Shown here: positions 32,745 through 41,340 of the stretch, in pieces | How positions within the stretch are numbered: position 1 is the stretch's first letter | How the letters are laid out: each line of letters starts with the position of its first letter | Assembly (NCBI GenBank): GCA_040719455.1 | Contig: JBFDTN010000001.1 | Coordinates: 1,459,501 to 1,523,500 of the forward strand | Length of the DNA: 64,000 nt | DNA from: Streptococcus pneumoniae | GTDB lineage: Bacteria; Bacillota; Bacilli; Lactobacillales; Streptococcaceae | Direction of reading: 5' to 3' | Translations under genes and position numbers: made by a program | Notes under the pieces: generated by a model | Told to the model about the DNA's origin: nothing | Database searches by the model: none | Seen by the model: the letters and a program-made list of their open reading frames with translations, nothing else

Positions 32745-33604
32745 GTATTGACCGCACCTTTCTCCTGTAATCGCTGAGCCAATCGTTCAGCTTCTTTCCT
32801 TTCTTTAATAAGAGCGATAATACAGCCTCCAAGACCACCCCCGCTCATCTTTGCCCCTAAAGCACCCTCATTTAGAGCTAACTTGACTAGCTCATCTGCT
32901 TTTTCACAACTCACTCTAATCGCAGCTAAATAGCTATGAGCTTCTGTCATAGCCTGTCCAATCATTTCTAAATCACGCGCCTCAATGCCTTCTTCTATAA
33001 GCTTTGTGAGATTTCCCAGCTGATGGAGATTGTGAAGAGCGAGCCTTCCTGATTCTTCCACCTTTTGAATGGCTTCACGCGTATGCCCATGGATGCCTGT
33101 ATCTGCAATCAAAAGATAAGCATCCAAGTCCACATCAAGCTCTGTGAAACCAACGTTCTTGATAAATTTAATCGCACGATTGCTCAAACAAGTCTTTGCA
33201 TCCAACCCACTCGGATTCATGTGGGCAATCATCTCCGCACGATTGGCGAGGATTTCCAAGGTTTCTTCGTCTAAATCTTTCTCAAAATAATCAAAGACAG
33301 CCCGAATCGCAGCAATGCTGACCGCAGCGGATGACCCCATCCCCCGCTTTTCAGGCACCATAGAATCCACCTGACAACGGATATAAGCTTTATCAATCCC
33401 CAGATGATCCAACGCAGCAAAAACCGCCATAGATAGCGTATCTTCCTCATATAGCATCCAAGGACTCTCTGCAGGGACAATGCGACAAGTCACCTCGATA
33501 TGATTGAGCGGTAGCGAAATCGCTGGATAACCATAGACCACAGCATGCTCCCCAATTAAAATAATTTTACTATGTGCCTTTCCGACACCCATTTCTTTTG
33601 TCAT
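32726..33604 (-). CDS. mvaK1: Mevalonate kinase
   Basis: GHMP kinase that phosphorylates mevalonate; 292 residues, first gene of its operon. KIILIGEHAVVYGYPAIS, PEKRGMGSSAAVSIAAI and KMSGGGLGGCIIALI are the three GHMP motifs. Family enzymes are feedback-inhibited by later intermediates. The ATG follows GAAAGAGA. A TATAAT-like box lies about 30 bases upstream, and the IS30 element ends only 70 bases before the start. Confidence 0.95.
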   Translation of the reverse strand: MTKEMGVGKAHSKIILIGEHAVVYGYPAISLPLNHIEVTCRIVPAESPWMLYEEDTLSMAVFAALDHLGIDKAYIRCQVDSMVPEKRGMGSSAAVSIAAIRAVFDYFEKDLDEETLEILANRAEMIAHMNPSGLDAKTCLSNRAIKFIKNVGFTELDVDLDAYLLIADTGIHGHTREAIQKVEESGRLALHNLHQLGNLTKLIEEGIEARDLEMIGQAMTEAHSYLAAIRVSCEKADELVKLALNEGALGAKMSGGGLGGCIIALIKERKEAERLAQRLQEKGAVNTWIESL

Positions 33605-33674
33605 AGTCTCTTTCTCGCGTTTCTCTATTATATATTTTAATATATTTCACAAAAAAAAGCGATTTTTTGACGGC

Positions 33675-34755
33675 GAATTGTCAAATTAAGTGCACATTTA
33701 TCCCATAAAAAACTTCATAAGGTGTTTTCCAGTTTAGACATTTTCGTGGTCTGTTATTTAATTTATCTTCCCATTCCTGAATGATTAAGTGTTCTACCTC
33801 TGTTAAGTCACTTCCTTTTGGAAAATACTCTCGCAATAAGCCATTTGTATTCTCGTTTGTTCCTCGTTGCCAAGGAGCATGAGGATCAGGAAAATAGACT
33901 TCGACATTTAGTTTCTCGGTGAGTTCAGGATGTCCTGAGAATTCCTTACCTCTATCAGGAGTCACTGTTTCTTTTGGTAGGGACTCTAACATATTTACCA
34001 TGGCTTCTATAACCAATTTACTTTTCTTGACAGCTACTTTCTGAATTTTGAGGAAGCGGGAATGCCTATCAGTGAGTGTTACTAGGCAAGCTTTTCCAGT
34101 CTTTCCAGCAACAGTATCGGCTTCCCAATCACCTATTCTCGAGCGTTCATTAGCTGCTATTGGCCTCTCATGAATGGTATGAGAAATAGGAATTTTTCCT
34201 CGCTTTTCCACATGGGATTGTGTATGGCGTGTTTTACCATGGTGACGAAGTTTGCGAACAACCCCACGAGCACCATGTGAAAGAGGCGTGTCGTCAAAGT
34301 GACCGCGATAGATAGCTCTATAAATGGTTTGATAACTAATGACGGGTCTTTCTCGTTCTAAACGTAATCGCCCCTCAATTTCTTCTGGCGACCATTGACA
34401 CTCAAGAAAAAGATGCTTGACGGTCTGACTGAGTTCAGTGTCTATTTCTAATTTCCTTTTTCGCCCACAATGCGATTTAGCGAGATGATAAGCTGTTTGT
34501 GCCCTACTAGGCGAATAGTTGCCTTGTTTTGAATGACGTTTTAATTCACGGCTAATACTTGAGGGGTGCCGATGTAATAGTCGTGCTATTTGAGAAAAGG
34601 TCATCCCTTTAGTACGATAAATCAGAATACTTTCTCGTTCATCTATGGTAAAATGATGGTAGCTCATAAGATTTCCTTTCGTAAGATGTTTGTTCAGTTT
34701 TATTTTACTAGAAAAAATCTTATGAGTTTTTATTGTGCACTTATATTGTAAATTC
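33675..34755. mobile_element. IS30-family insertion sequence
   Basis: About 1.08 kb containing one transposase gene. Ends form an imperfect inverted repeat (33675-33700 against 34730-34755, about 20 of 26 matching) centred on TAAGTGCACA in both. A target duplication could not be fixed; GAC occurs near both edges. It lies between the serine hydrolase terminator and mvaK1. An outward TTGACA (33679-33684) in the left end faces mvaK1 but lacks a -10 at the right distance. Confidence 0.8.
33681..34667 (-). CDS. IS30-family transposase
   Basis: A 328-residue DDE transposase. The N-terminal helix-turn-helix (MTFSQIARLLHRHPSSISRELKRH) is typical of IS30. The catalytic triad is visible in GDWEADTV, TPDRGKEF and GTNENTNGLLREYFPKG. 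The start is ATG at 34667 after GAAAGGAAA; a longer frame runs into the terminal repeat. It appears intact and potentially active. Confidence 0.93.
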   Translation of the reverse strand: MSYHHFTIDERESILIYRTKGMTFSQIARLLHRHPSSISRELKRHSKQGNYSPSRAQTAYHLAKSHCGRKRKLEIDTELSQTVKHLFLECQWSPEEIEGRLRLERERPVISYQTIYRAIYRGHFDDTPLSHGARGVVRKLRHHGKTRHTQSHVEKRGKIPISHTIHERPIAANERSRIGDWEADTVAGKTGKACLVTLTDRHSRFLKIQKVAVKKSKLVIEAMVNMLESLPKETVTPDRGKEFSGHPELTEKLNVEVYFPDPHAPWQRGTNENTNGLLREYFPKGSDLTEVEHLIIQEWEDKLNNRPRKCLNWKTPYEVFYGINVHLI

Positions 34756-34762
34756 AAGACAG

Positions 34763-34816
34763 AAAAAAAGGAGTGAGACTCAATCGTGATTTTCTAAAAA
34801 TCAACGATTTCACTCC
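34763..34816 (-). terminator. Serine hydrolase terminator
   Basis: GGAGTGA (34770-34776) pairs with TCACTCC (34810-34816), with an inner AATCGT/ACGATT stem, followed by T7 on the minus strand. It overlaps the stop codon. Its sequence matches the ends of elements E1 and E2. Confidence 0.85.
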
Positions 34817-35766
34817 TATATTTCTCCATTTGATGCAATCAAACAATTCTTAATCACATCTCGTAATTTTCTGCGTTCTTCTATCCATAAAGGACGGTCA
34901 TCCTTATTATAGGTCCGATTGGTGAGAAAAATCACAGCTTCTTGTGATTTACGATTGACCATGATGAAAGGACCAGTATAGCCCGTATGATCCAGCCAAT
35001 CTCCATCTAAATTCCAAGCAAGGCTACGCGTTTTACCCGCTTCTTTGGAAAAATTTTGAAAAAGATCTGCTGCAAAATCATCCTGCAAATAATGCTCTAA
35101 AAAGAGCTGCAAGTCTTTGACTGTCGAGAACAACCCCGCACTGCCAGCATGAATCCCCAAGACACGCGCCTTAGGGTCGTGAACAAGTCCTGCCTTTTTC
35201 CCACGAACCGTAGGAACAGCAATCTCTCGTGGACCAAAGCTTGTCTCAAGCATCTCCCAAGGCTGAAAAATCTCCCTATCGAAGATCTGAGCAAGAGACG
35301 CTCCATATAGATCCTCTAGTAAAAAACCAAGCAAAAGAAAATTCACATCTGTATAGTGAAAAGCCTTATCATCCCGTATATCAAGCTGATACAAGGCTGC
35401 TTTCAATTCACGAGATTCTAAACTATCTCGATTTGGAATAAACGGATCTAGTCCTGAAGTATGAGTCAAAAGCTCGCGAATCGTAATATCAGCATGGCGA
35501 AAAGCTGGCTGATAACTTTGAAAAGTCCGATCTAACTCAATCAAGCCCTGCTCTAAAGCAAAGATCGCGAGAGTTCCAACACCAACAACCTTGCTGACAC
35601 TAGCCAAATCATAGATCAAACCAGCACTGGTCGCTTGGTGATTTTCCGGATCACTCTGACCGATATAATGCTCCTGCCACGCACCCTTTTGATACACCGC
35701 TAGGCTCGCACCTGGATAAAGCCCATCTTCCATTTGCTGCTTGATATAGGAGATTACTGTTTTCAT
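34816..35766 (-). CDS. Beta-lactamase-family serine hydrolase
   Basis: A 316-residue class C/PBP-like hydrolase. The nucleophile motif is SVSK (SxxK), followed by HTSGLDPF, the YxN motif in YTDVNFLLLGF and the third motif near DHTGYTGPF. No signal peptide is visible, so it probably acts in the cytoplasm, perhaps as an esterase or peptidase and not as an antibiotic-degrading enzyme. The start is ATG at 35766, two bases after the cppA stop; an in-frame GTG at 35772 overlaps it. Confidence 0.85.
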   Translation of the reverse strand: MKTVISYIKQQMEDGLYPGASLAVYQKGAWQEHYIGQSDPENHQATSAGLIYDLASVSKVVGVGTLAIFALEQGLIELDRTFQSYQPAFRHADITIRELLTHTSGLDPFIPNRDSLESRELKAALYQLDIRDDKAFHYTDVNFLLLGFLLEDLYGASLAQIFDREIFQPWEMLETSFGPREIAVPTVRGKKAGLVHDPKARVLGIHAGSAGLFSTVKDLQLFLEHYLQDDFAADLFQNFSKEAGKTRSLAWNLDGDWLDHTGYTGPFIMVNRKSQEAVIFLTNRTYNKDDRPLWIEERRKLRDVIKNCLIASNGEI

Positions 35767-35768
35767 AC

Positions 35769-36506
35769 TCACACGCTTTCAACCCAGACTTCAATCTGGC
35801 TCTCGTCCTTGGTCACAAAGAATTTGCGAGATTTTGGAACAAAATTCTCTTTTCCGACAAATTGCTGCTCTAAATCAGCAACATCTATGCTGTCTACCAT
35901 CCAGTGAATGGCTGCTAAATCCCAAGTTTTTCTAGCTTCTATGTCCAAATCAGCACCACTTGCCTCTTCAAAAGCCAAGAAATCTGAACTACCTGCTAAA
36001 TTTTGATAAAAATCTGCTTTGCTTAAAGCAGATACATTCAGCTGAAGGCTCTCTACCTCAAACTCCGTCAATCCTTGAAAATCCTCTAAAGGCTCTATAT
36101 CCTCAATAGACGCCACAGCAACAAGAGTGTCAAGAGTATCTTCACTATGAAGTAAGAAACAATCACCCTCAGGTGAGAGTGCTTCAAAAGCAAAGCCATG
36201 TTCTCCCTTGTAGAAAGTCACCCCTTTTTGTTCAGTTGCTAATAAACTGTCAATCTCTCGAGGATTAGCTACTTTTATACAAATCTTTTTAAGCTTTTTT
36301 GGCCCCTCAACCTTTCGAGCTCGATTGCTAGGAACTTCCTCTAAAATCAACTTCTCAAGTCGTGTCTTATCTCCAAGGCTAGTAAAGCCAGCATCTTCTA
36401 AGAGATTCGTCATCCCCATCACTTGCGTATAGAAGAGCAAATTGTGTTTTCGATTATTGATCGCCAAGGTTGGCACGGCTCTTACAATCCTATTTCTGTC
36501 AGTCAT
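35769..36506 (-). CDS. cppA: CppA-family protein (glyoxalase-like fold)
   Basis: A 245-residue protein of the streptococcal CppA family, historically described as C3-degrading proteinase. The N-terminal VPTLAINNRKHNLLFYTQVMG resembles a glyoxalase/bleomycin-resistance half-domain, and a second half begins near FEVESLQLNV. There is no signal peptide and no protease motif, so the named activity is doubtful. The ATG follows TGGAGG. It forms a two-gene unit with the serine hydrolase. Confidence 0.85.
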   Translation of the reverse strand: MTDRNRIVRAVPTLAINNRKHNLLFYTQVMGMTNLLEDAGFTSLGDKTRLEKLILEEVPSNRARKVEGPKKLKKICIKVANPREIDSLLATEQKGVTFYKGEHGFAFEALSPEGDCFLLHSEDTLDTLVAVASIEDIEPLEDFQGLTEFEVESLQLNVSALSKADFYQNLAGSSDFLAFEEASGADLDIEARKTWDLAAIHWMVDSIDVADLEQQFVGKENFVPKSRKFFVTKDESQIEVWVESV

Positions 36507-36633
36507 ACTTTCCTCCAGTCTTTCTATTGTAAAAAAAAATTATAAATTTTTCAATCATTTATACGCAAATGTACTCTTCCTACACGTAAAAAAATCCACT
36601 GATTCATCCATTTCATGCCACTCCTTCTACAAC

Positions 36634-36675
36634 TGATAGGATCTACAACAGAAGTGATAGGATCTACAACAGAAG
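36634..36675. repeat. Exact 21-bp tandem duplication
   Basis: The unit beginning TGATAGGATCTACAACAGAA occurs at 36634-36654 and again at 36655-36675 without change. It is probably a recent slippage product. Confidence 0.8.
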
Positions 36676-36750
36676 CACGTGAGCCCTAACCATGAAAACT
36701 CTACAAATATAGTCATTTCGTTTTAATTTATTATGTCATTACCTCGTCTT

Positions 36751-36813
36751 GCCTAACCTCAGTTATGCCTGCGACTCGTTGCCTCGTACTAAATCAAAAC
36801 TAAATAACTATTG
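36751..36813 (-). repeat. Dispersed intergenic repeat, copy B
   Basis: The reverse complement contains GATTTAGTACGAGGCAACGA, GTCGCAGGCATAACT and GAGGTTAG. This is the best-preserved of the three copies. Confidence 0.6.
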
Positions 36814-36892
36814 CAAAAAAGAGCACAGACGAAAAATCCGTACTCTTCGGTATGTATGGCTCCTAACCAATCATCAAATCTACCAAGAGGCA

Positions 36893-36926
36893 GCAAAAAA
36901 ATCTGGAGGTCAAACTCCAGATTTTT
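36893..36926 (-). terminator. gla terminator
   Basis: A perfect 12-bp stem (36897-36908 / 36915-36926) with a T-run on the minus strand, five bases after the stop. Confidence 0.9.
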
Positions 36927-36930
36927 AATC

Positions 36931-37782
36931 TTATCCGTAAAGGACTTTGTAAAGTGCCACAGCAGCAATACCTGCTAGGATTGGTGCTACAACTGGTACC
37001 CAAGCATACCACCATTTTGAATCACCCTTGTGCTCACCAAGAACTGATTTTGGAAGGAGGAAGTGAAGGAAACGAGGTCCAAAGTCACGCGCAGGGTTTA
37101 GACCAGGTCCAGTAGGTCCTCCGATAGATGTTACAAGTGCCATCACAAGGAAACCAAGTGCCATGTGAGCCACAACAATCCCTGGATTCAAGTGCGCACC
37201 AAGTGCTACTTTTGCTTGGATATTTGCAACATCCATACCTTGTGTTTTTGCAAAGGCTGCTACTTCTGCACCGAAGTAATTTCTAGTCAAGCCCATCGCT
37301 GCAAAGAAGAGCACGAATGAACCGATGAACTCGTTAACAAATCCATTGATAGTTGCTGCTTTGCGAGATTCTGCAGTTCCGTGGTCAATACTTGAAATCG
37401 TTCCAAATGTTCCCAAGATGTGGTTTGCATTTGTTGTTTGCAAGAAATATGGGCGGTAAGCTGCGACAACCATCAACTGACCAAAGATAGCTCCCAAGAC
37501 TTGCGCCAAGATGTATGGTGCTACTTGTGCCCATGGGAAGTAGCCACTCACAGCAAGTCCCAAAGTAAAGGCTGGGTTGATGTGGTTTCCTGATACATTT
37601 CCAAACATAAGGGCTGGCATCATCACACCCATACCATATCCAATCGCAATCACAAGCCAACCACTTTGGTGACCTTTTGTTCCTTTTAATTCAACATTGG
37701 CAACGGCACCATTTCCCAAAATGATGAGTAGGGCTGTTCCCAAGAATTCTGTGATATACTTCACAGTCCATGTAACGTCCAT
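36931..37782 (-). CDS. gla: Aquaglyceroporin, Gla-like
   Basis: Major intrinsic protein of 283 residues with NPA boxes HINPAFTLGLA and GLNPARDFGPR. It is longer than GlpF at 13.7 kb because of an extended loop (about 120-190) between the two halves. Its place divergent from pepX matches the lactococcal pepX-gla arrangement. It probably conducts glycerol and water. The ATG follows AGAGGAG. Confidence 0.88.
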   Translation of the reverse strand: MDVTWTVKYITEFLGTALLIILGNGAVANVELKGTKGHQSGWLVIAIGYGMGVMMPALMFGNVSGNHINPAFTLGLAVSGYFPWAQVAPYILAQVLGAIFGQLMVVAAYRPYFLQTTNANHILGTFGTISSIDHGTAESRKAATINGFVNEFIGSFVLFFAAMGLTRNYFGAEVAAFAKTQGMDVANIQAKVALGAHLNPGIVVAHMALGFLVMALVTSIGGPTGPGLNPARDFGPRFLHFLLPKSVLGEHKGDSKWWYAWVPVVAPILAGIAAVALYKVLYG

Positions 37783-37809
37783 TTTTTTCTCCTCTTTTTA
37801 TATAATTTT

Positions 37810-37838
37810 TAGACAAACCCTATTCTATCAAGTATAAT
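37810..37838 (+). promoter_or_regulatory. pepX promoter
   Basis: TAGACA (37810-37815) and TATAAT (37833-37838) with a 17-base spacer. Confidence 0.75.
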
Positions 37839-37886
37839 GGAGAATGTAAAGGTTATTTTCACAAAAAATACAAAAAGGAGAGATGT

Positions 37887-40157
37887 ATGCGCTTTAATCA
37901 ATTTAGTTACACGAAAAACGATGAAAAAACAATGAAACTAGAATTGGAAGAGCTTGGATTTTCCTATCATGAAGAAGTTTCTGATAAGAAAAATCTCGAA
38001 CATTTCGTTCGTCGTTGCTTGTTTACCTATGAAAACACCGACTATGCTCTTTACCAGCTCTTGGCAGATTTTGAAACAGACTTTCTGACCTTCTGCCAAT
38101 CTGAGAGTGATTTGACAAGCGACATCTTTTATATGGTCGCCTTTCAACTCCTTGGCTTTGTGCCACATGTGGATTTTGACGAGATTGACAAATTCCGCAA
38201 AGAGATTGCTTTTCCGATTCCGTTTGGCAATCTCCTTGACAATCTCTATCAGCTACTCAATACCCGTAAGAAAGATGGCAATACCTTGATTGACAGCTTG
38301 GTTAGCCAAGGTCTCATCGCAGAAGATAATCACTACCATTTCTTTAATGGAAAGAGCCTAGCAACCTTTGACACCCATAATCTCATTCGTGAAGTAGTCT
38401 ATGTTGAAAGCTTGGTCGATACAGACGGCGATGGTCTAGGAGATCTCATCAAGGTTAGCATTTTACGACCTAAGACTGACGCTAAAATCCCTGCCATGAT
38501 GACAGCAAGCCCCTACCACCAAGGAGTCAACGACAAGGCAAGTGACAAAGCCCTGCAAAATATGAATGTTGATTTAGAGGTCAAAAAAGCCCACACCATC
38601 ACGGTAGAAGATAGCACTGTCTCATTTCTTGAGCCACAGCATCCAAAACACATCGGCAACAGCACCGAAAAACTCGGTCCTATCGGTACTTACAGTCTAA
38701 ACGACTATCTTTTGTCACGAGGATTTGCCAATCTCTATGTCTCAGGCGTTGGTACGAAAAATTCCCAAGGGATGATGACAAGCGGTGACTACCAGCAAAT
38801 CGAAGCTTATAAGAATGTCATCGACTGGCTCAACGGTCGCGCAACAGCCTATACGGATCACACTAGAACAACTGCCGTCTTAGCCGACTGGGCAAATGGC
38901 AAGGTCGCTACAACAGGTCTTTCCTATCTCGGCACCATGTCAAATGGTCTAGCTACAACAGGGGTTGATGGACTAGAAGTCATTATCGCAGAAGCTGGTA
39001 TCTCATCTTGGTACAATTACTACCGTGAAAACGGATTGGTCACGAGTCCTGGGGGCTATCCCGGTGAGGATTTGGACTCGCTCACAGCTTTTACCTATTC
39101 GCGCGATCTTCTAGGCGGAGATTATCTACGCAACCATGCTGCTTATCAAAATTTCTTTGACAAGCAACGCTCTGAACTAGAACGCACATCTGGTGATTAC
39201 AATCAATTTTGGCATGACCGCAACTATCTGCCTCATACCCACAAGGTCAAGGCTGAGGTCGTCTTTACCCACGGTACACAAGACTGGAATGTGAAGCCAA
39301 TCCATGTCTACCAAATGTTTCACGCCCTTCCTCACACAATCAAAAAACATCTCTTTTTCCACCACGGTGAGCATGTCTATATGAACAACTGGCAGTCCAT
39401 TGACTTCCGCGAGTCTATGAATGCTCTCTTGACAAAAAAACTCATCGGAGAACCATCTGATTTTGAGCTTCCAACAATCATCTGGCAGGATAACCAAACC
39501 CCTCAAAACTGGGAGACTTTGGAGGACTTTGGCACCAAGAAAATCTGCACACTTCCTCTAGGAGATGAGGAAAAAACCATCCATAATCCATACAAACAAG
39601 AAGACTATGAGCGTTATAGCAAGAACTATCAGACTTTTAAAGACGATTTATTTACCGATAAAGCCCAGCAGGTAACGATTGATTTGACTCTGGAAGAAGA
39701 TCTCTTCATCAATGGTGCTATCACGCTTCATCTACGCTTAGCCTCATCGAGCAATAAAGGCTTGATTTCCGCACAGGTTCTTGATTTAGGCAAGAAAAAA
39801 CGCTTAACTTCTCTCCCTCGTGTCATCAGCTCACGCTCTCTTGATAATGGACGATATTTTGCCCAAGAGCATTTGATGGAATTGCCTTTTGTCGAAACAT
39901 CGCATCGGGTCATTAGCAAGGGTCATATGAATTTGCAAAATCGCACCGATTTACTGGTCATTGAAGATATTCAGCCTCAAGAATGTATGGAATGCGACCT
40001 GCGCTTACAACCAACGATCTATCGTATGAAAAAAGGAGACAAGCTCCGTGTTATTCTCTATACGACAGACTTTGAACATACCGTTCGTGACAAAACAGAC
40101 TACCAGCTAACCGTGGATTTGAGTGCCTCTTCTATCCTAATTCCTAGTGAGATTTAG
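37887..40157 (+). CDS. pepX: Xaa-Pro dipeptidyl-peptidase
   Basis: Serine peptidase (S15) that releases X-Pro dipeptides from peptide N-termini; 756 residues, cytoplasmic. The nucleophile lies in [11 protein letters not shown], the catalytic Asp region is [11 protein letters not shown], and the His is in [13 protein letters not shown]. An N-terminal helical domain (1-140) and a C-terminal jelly-roll complete the family layout. The ATG follows AAAGGAGAG. Confidence 0.96.
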   Translation: MRFNQFSYTKNDEKTMKLELEELGFSYHEEVSDKKNLEHFVRRCLFTYENTDYALYQLLADFETDFLTFCQSESDLTSDIFYMVAFQLLGFVPHVDFDEIDKFRKEIAFPIPFGNLLDNLYQLLNTRKKDGNTLIDSLVSQGLIAEDNHYHFFNGKSLATFDTHNLIREVVYVESLVDTDGDGLGDLIKVSILRPKTDAKIPAMMTASPYHQGVNDKASDKALQNMNVDLEVKKAHTITVEDSTVSFLEPQHPKHIGNSTEKLGPIGTYSLNDYLLSRGFANLYVSGVGTKNSQGMMTSGDYQQIEAYKNVIDWLNGRATAYTDHTRTTAVLADWANGKVATTGLSYLGTMSNGLATTGVDGLEVIIAEAGISSWYNYYRENGLVTSPGGYPGEDLDSLTAFTYSRDLLGGDYLRNHAAYQNFFDKQRSELERTSGDYNQFWHDRNYLPHTHKVKAEVVFTHGTQDWNVKPIHVYQMFHALPHTIKKHLFFHHGEHVYMNNWQSIDFRESMNALLTKKLIGEPSDFELPTIIWQDNQTPQNWETLEDFGTKKICTLPLGDEEKTIHNPYKQEDYERYSKNYQTFKDDLFTDKAQQVTIDLTLEEDLFINGAITLHLRLASSSNKGLISAQVLDLGKKKRLTSLPRVISSRSLDNGRYFAQEHLMELPFVETSHRVISKGHMNLQNRTDLLVIEDIQPQECMECDLRLQPTIYRMKKGDKLRVILYTTDFEHTVRDKTDYQLTVDLSASSILIPSEI

Positions 40158-40617
40158 GAAAATCCTATAAAGAGGAGCACGCTTTCTCTAAAAAATTCCA
40201 TCACTTCTTTCTAAACATCGTAAAAAGGACTAAATAGTCCCTCAGACTGAAGACAAACTCCAACTTCAGAAAAACGTTGCATTTATATTTAATTTTCTGT
40301 GGTTTCATGGTTAGAAAATTTACGAGAGTGGCGAGCACAATACCGCCGCCGTACTAAAAGTGACAGAAAGCGCTGATATGAATGACGTTTTCTGTCACTC
40401 GAATCTTCGAGACTTTAGACTCGAAGATTAATCATGGAATTCCAAAGAAAGTCGCTGATGTCCGAAAGCACATAAGGATGGTGGCATTAAAAAGACCTTT
40501 TCTTCAAACTGAGACAATATCCTTGATATTGCCTACTGAGTTTTCAAGTCTAGTTTCTAGCTTTCTTTTAGAATATGGTATAATAGAGAGAATAAAAGAA
40601 AAGGAGAATCACCACCT
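40158..40617. other. Intergenic region with two adjacent hairpins
   Basis: There is no clear gene. GGACT/AGTCC makes a weak stem near 40228-40241. Two strong stems follow: 40359-40399 (AGTGACAGAAA/TTTCTGTCACT, loop of 19) and 40402-40429 (AATCTTCGAG/CTCGAAGATT). A frame from 40382 crosses both and is not convincing. An extended -10 for ebfC lies at 40576-40584 (TGG TATAAT). Confidence 0.5.
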
Positions 40618-40917
40618 ATGATGAACATGCAAAATATCATGAAACAAGCGCAAAAAATGCAAAAGCAAATGGAAAAAAGTCAAGCAGAATTAGCTGCGAC
40701 CGAATTTGTCGGAAAATCTGCCCAAGGTTTGGTGACAGCGACTTTTACAGGAGATAAAAAATTAGTCAAGATTGATTTCCAAGCAGCTGTCGTAGATCCA
40801 GAAGACATCGAAACACTCTCTGACATGACGATGCAAGCAGTGAATCATGCTTTATCACAAATCGACGACGCTACTAAGCAAAAATTGGGTGCCTTTGCTG
40901 GCAAATTACCATTCTAA
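40618..40917 (+). CDS. ebfC: YbaB/EbfC nucleoid-associated protein
   Basis: A small DNA-binding dimer of 99 residues. The Gln/Lys-rich N-terminal helix ([17 protein letters not shown]) and the central strand [18 protein letters not shown] are characteristic. The start is the first ATG, 12 bases after an AGGAG; a second ATG follows at once. It is monocistronic and ends before element E2. Confidence 0.93.
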   Translation: MMNMQNIMKQAQKMQKQMEKSQAELAATEFVGKSAQGLVTATFTGDKKLVKIDFQAAVVDPEDIETLSDMTMQAVNHALSQIDDATKQKLGAFAGKLPF

Positions 40918-40920
40918 GAA

Positions 40921-41335
40921 CAAAAAAAGGAGGTTTGGACAAAAGTACCTAACTTCCTTATTTTTATAGTTTGAACAGTTTGACGCAGTCTTGTCGCTGG
41001 GTTCAATGCATCAGTGGAGCTATTTACGAGAACAGAAAGTTGTGAGCAACTTATCCAAAACATTGATAAATCAATATTCTATTAAAAGAAGCTAGCGAAC
41101 TTATCTTCGCTAGCCCTATTTCCAACCTTTCATAATTCTCAATTGTGAAAGCGTCAACTTGCGGGATACTAACAGTCCAGTGGACTGTTAGTACCCGAGC
41201 TTGGAAATTCGAAAGCGAGGCTAGTCCAGTGAACTGTTCATAGTTGAGCCTAAAAATTGGAAAGTGGAGACTACAAAATCGATTTCTGCGAAATCACGAT
41301 TGAGCCCCACTCCTTTTTTTATAGGCAATCGCTCT
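40921..41335. repeat. Hairpin-rich intergenic element E2
   Basis: Related to E1 and again between convergent genes (ebfC and the phosphodiesterase). Stems lie at 41091-41114, 41128-41150 and 41167-41193. Relative to E1 the third stem has two compensating base-pair changes and the second has a G-U replacing G-C. About 90 extra bases lie between the outer arm and the first stem. Confidence 0.75.
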
Positions 41336-41340
41336 TTTGG

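Larger units (their letters stand above)
36507..36892. other. Intergenic region with a tandem repeat and repeat copy B
   Basis: There is no convincing gene. It contains the cppA promoter area, a 21-base unit repeated exactly twice (36634-36675) and a dispersed repeat copy (36751-36813). Confidence 0.5.

Noticed and set aside
33660..33684. Complete outward promoter formed by the IS30 end toward mvaK1
   Set aside because: TTGACA is present, but no -10-like hexamer lies 16-18 bases downstream; the native TATAAT is much farther away.
33671..34761. GAC target-site duplication flanking the IS30 element
   Set aside because: The copies do not abut the terminal repeats at matching distances, so the duplication cannot be assigned.
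40382..40621. 79-codon frame upstream of ebfC
   Set aside because: It runs through two strong hairpins and the ebfC promoter, has no ribosome binding site and ends inside the ebfC start.
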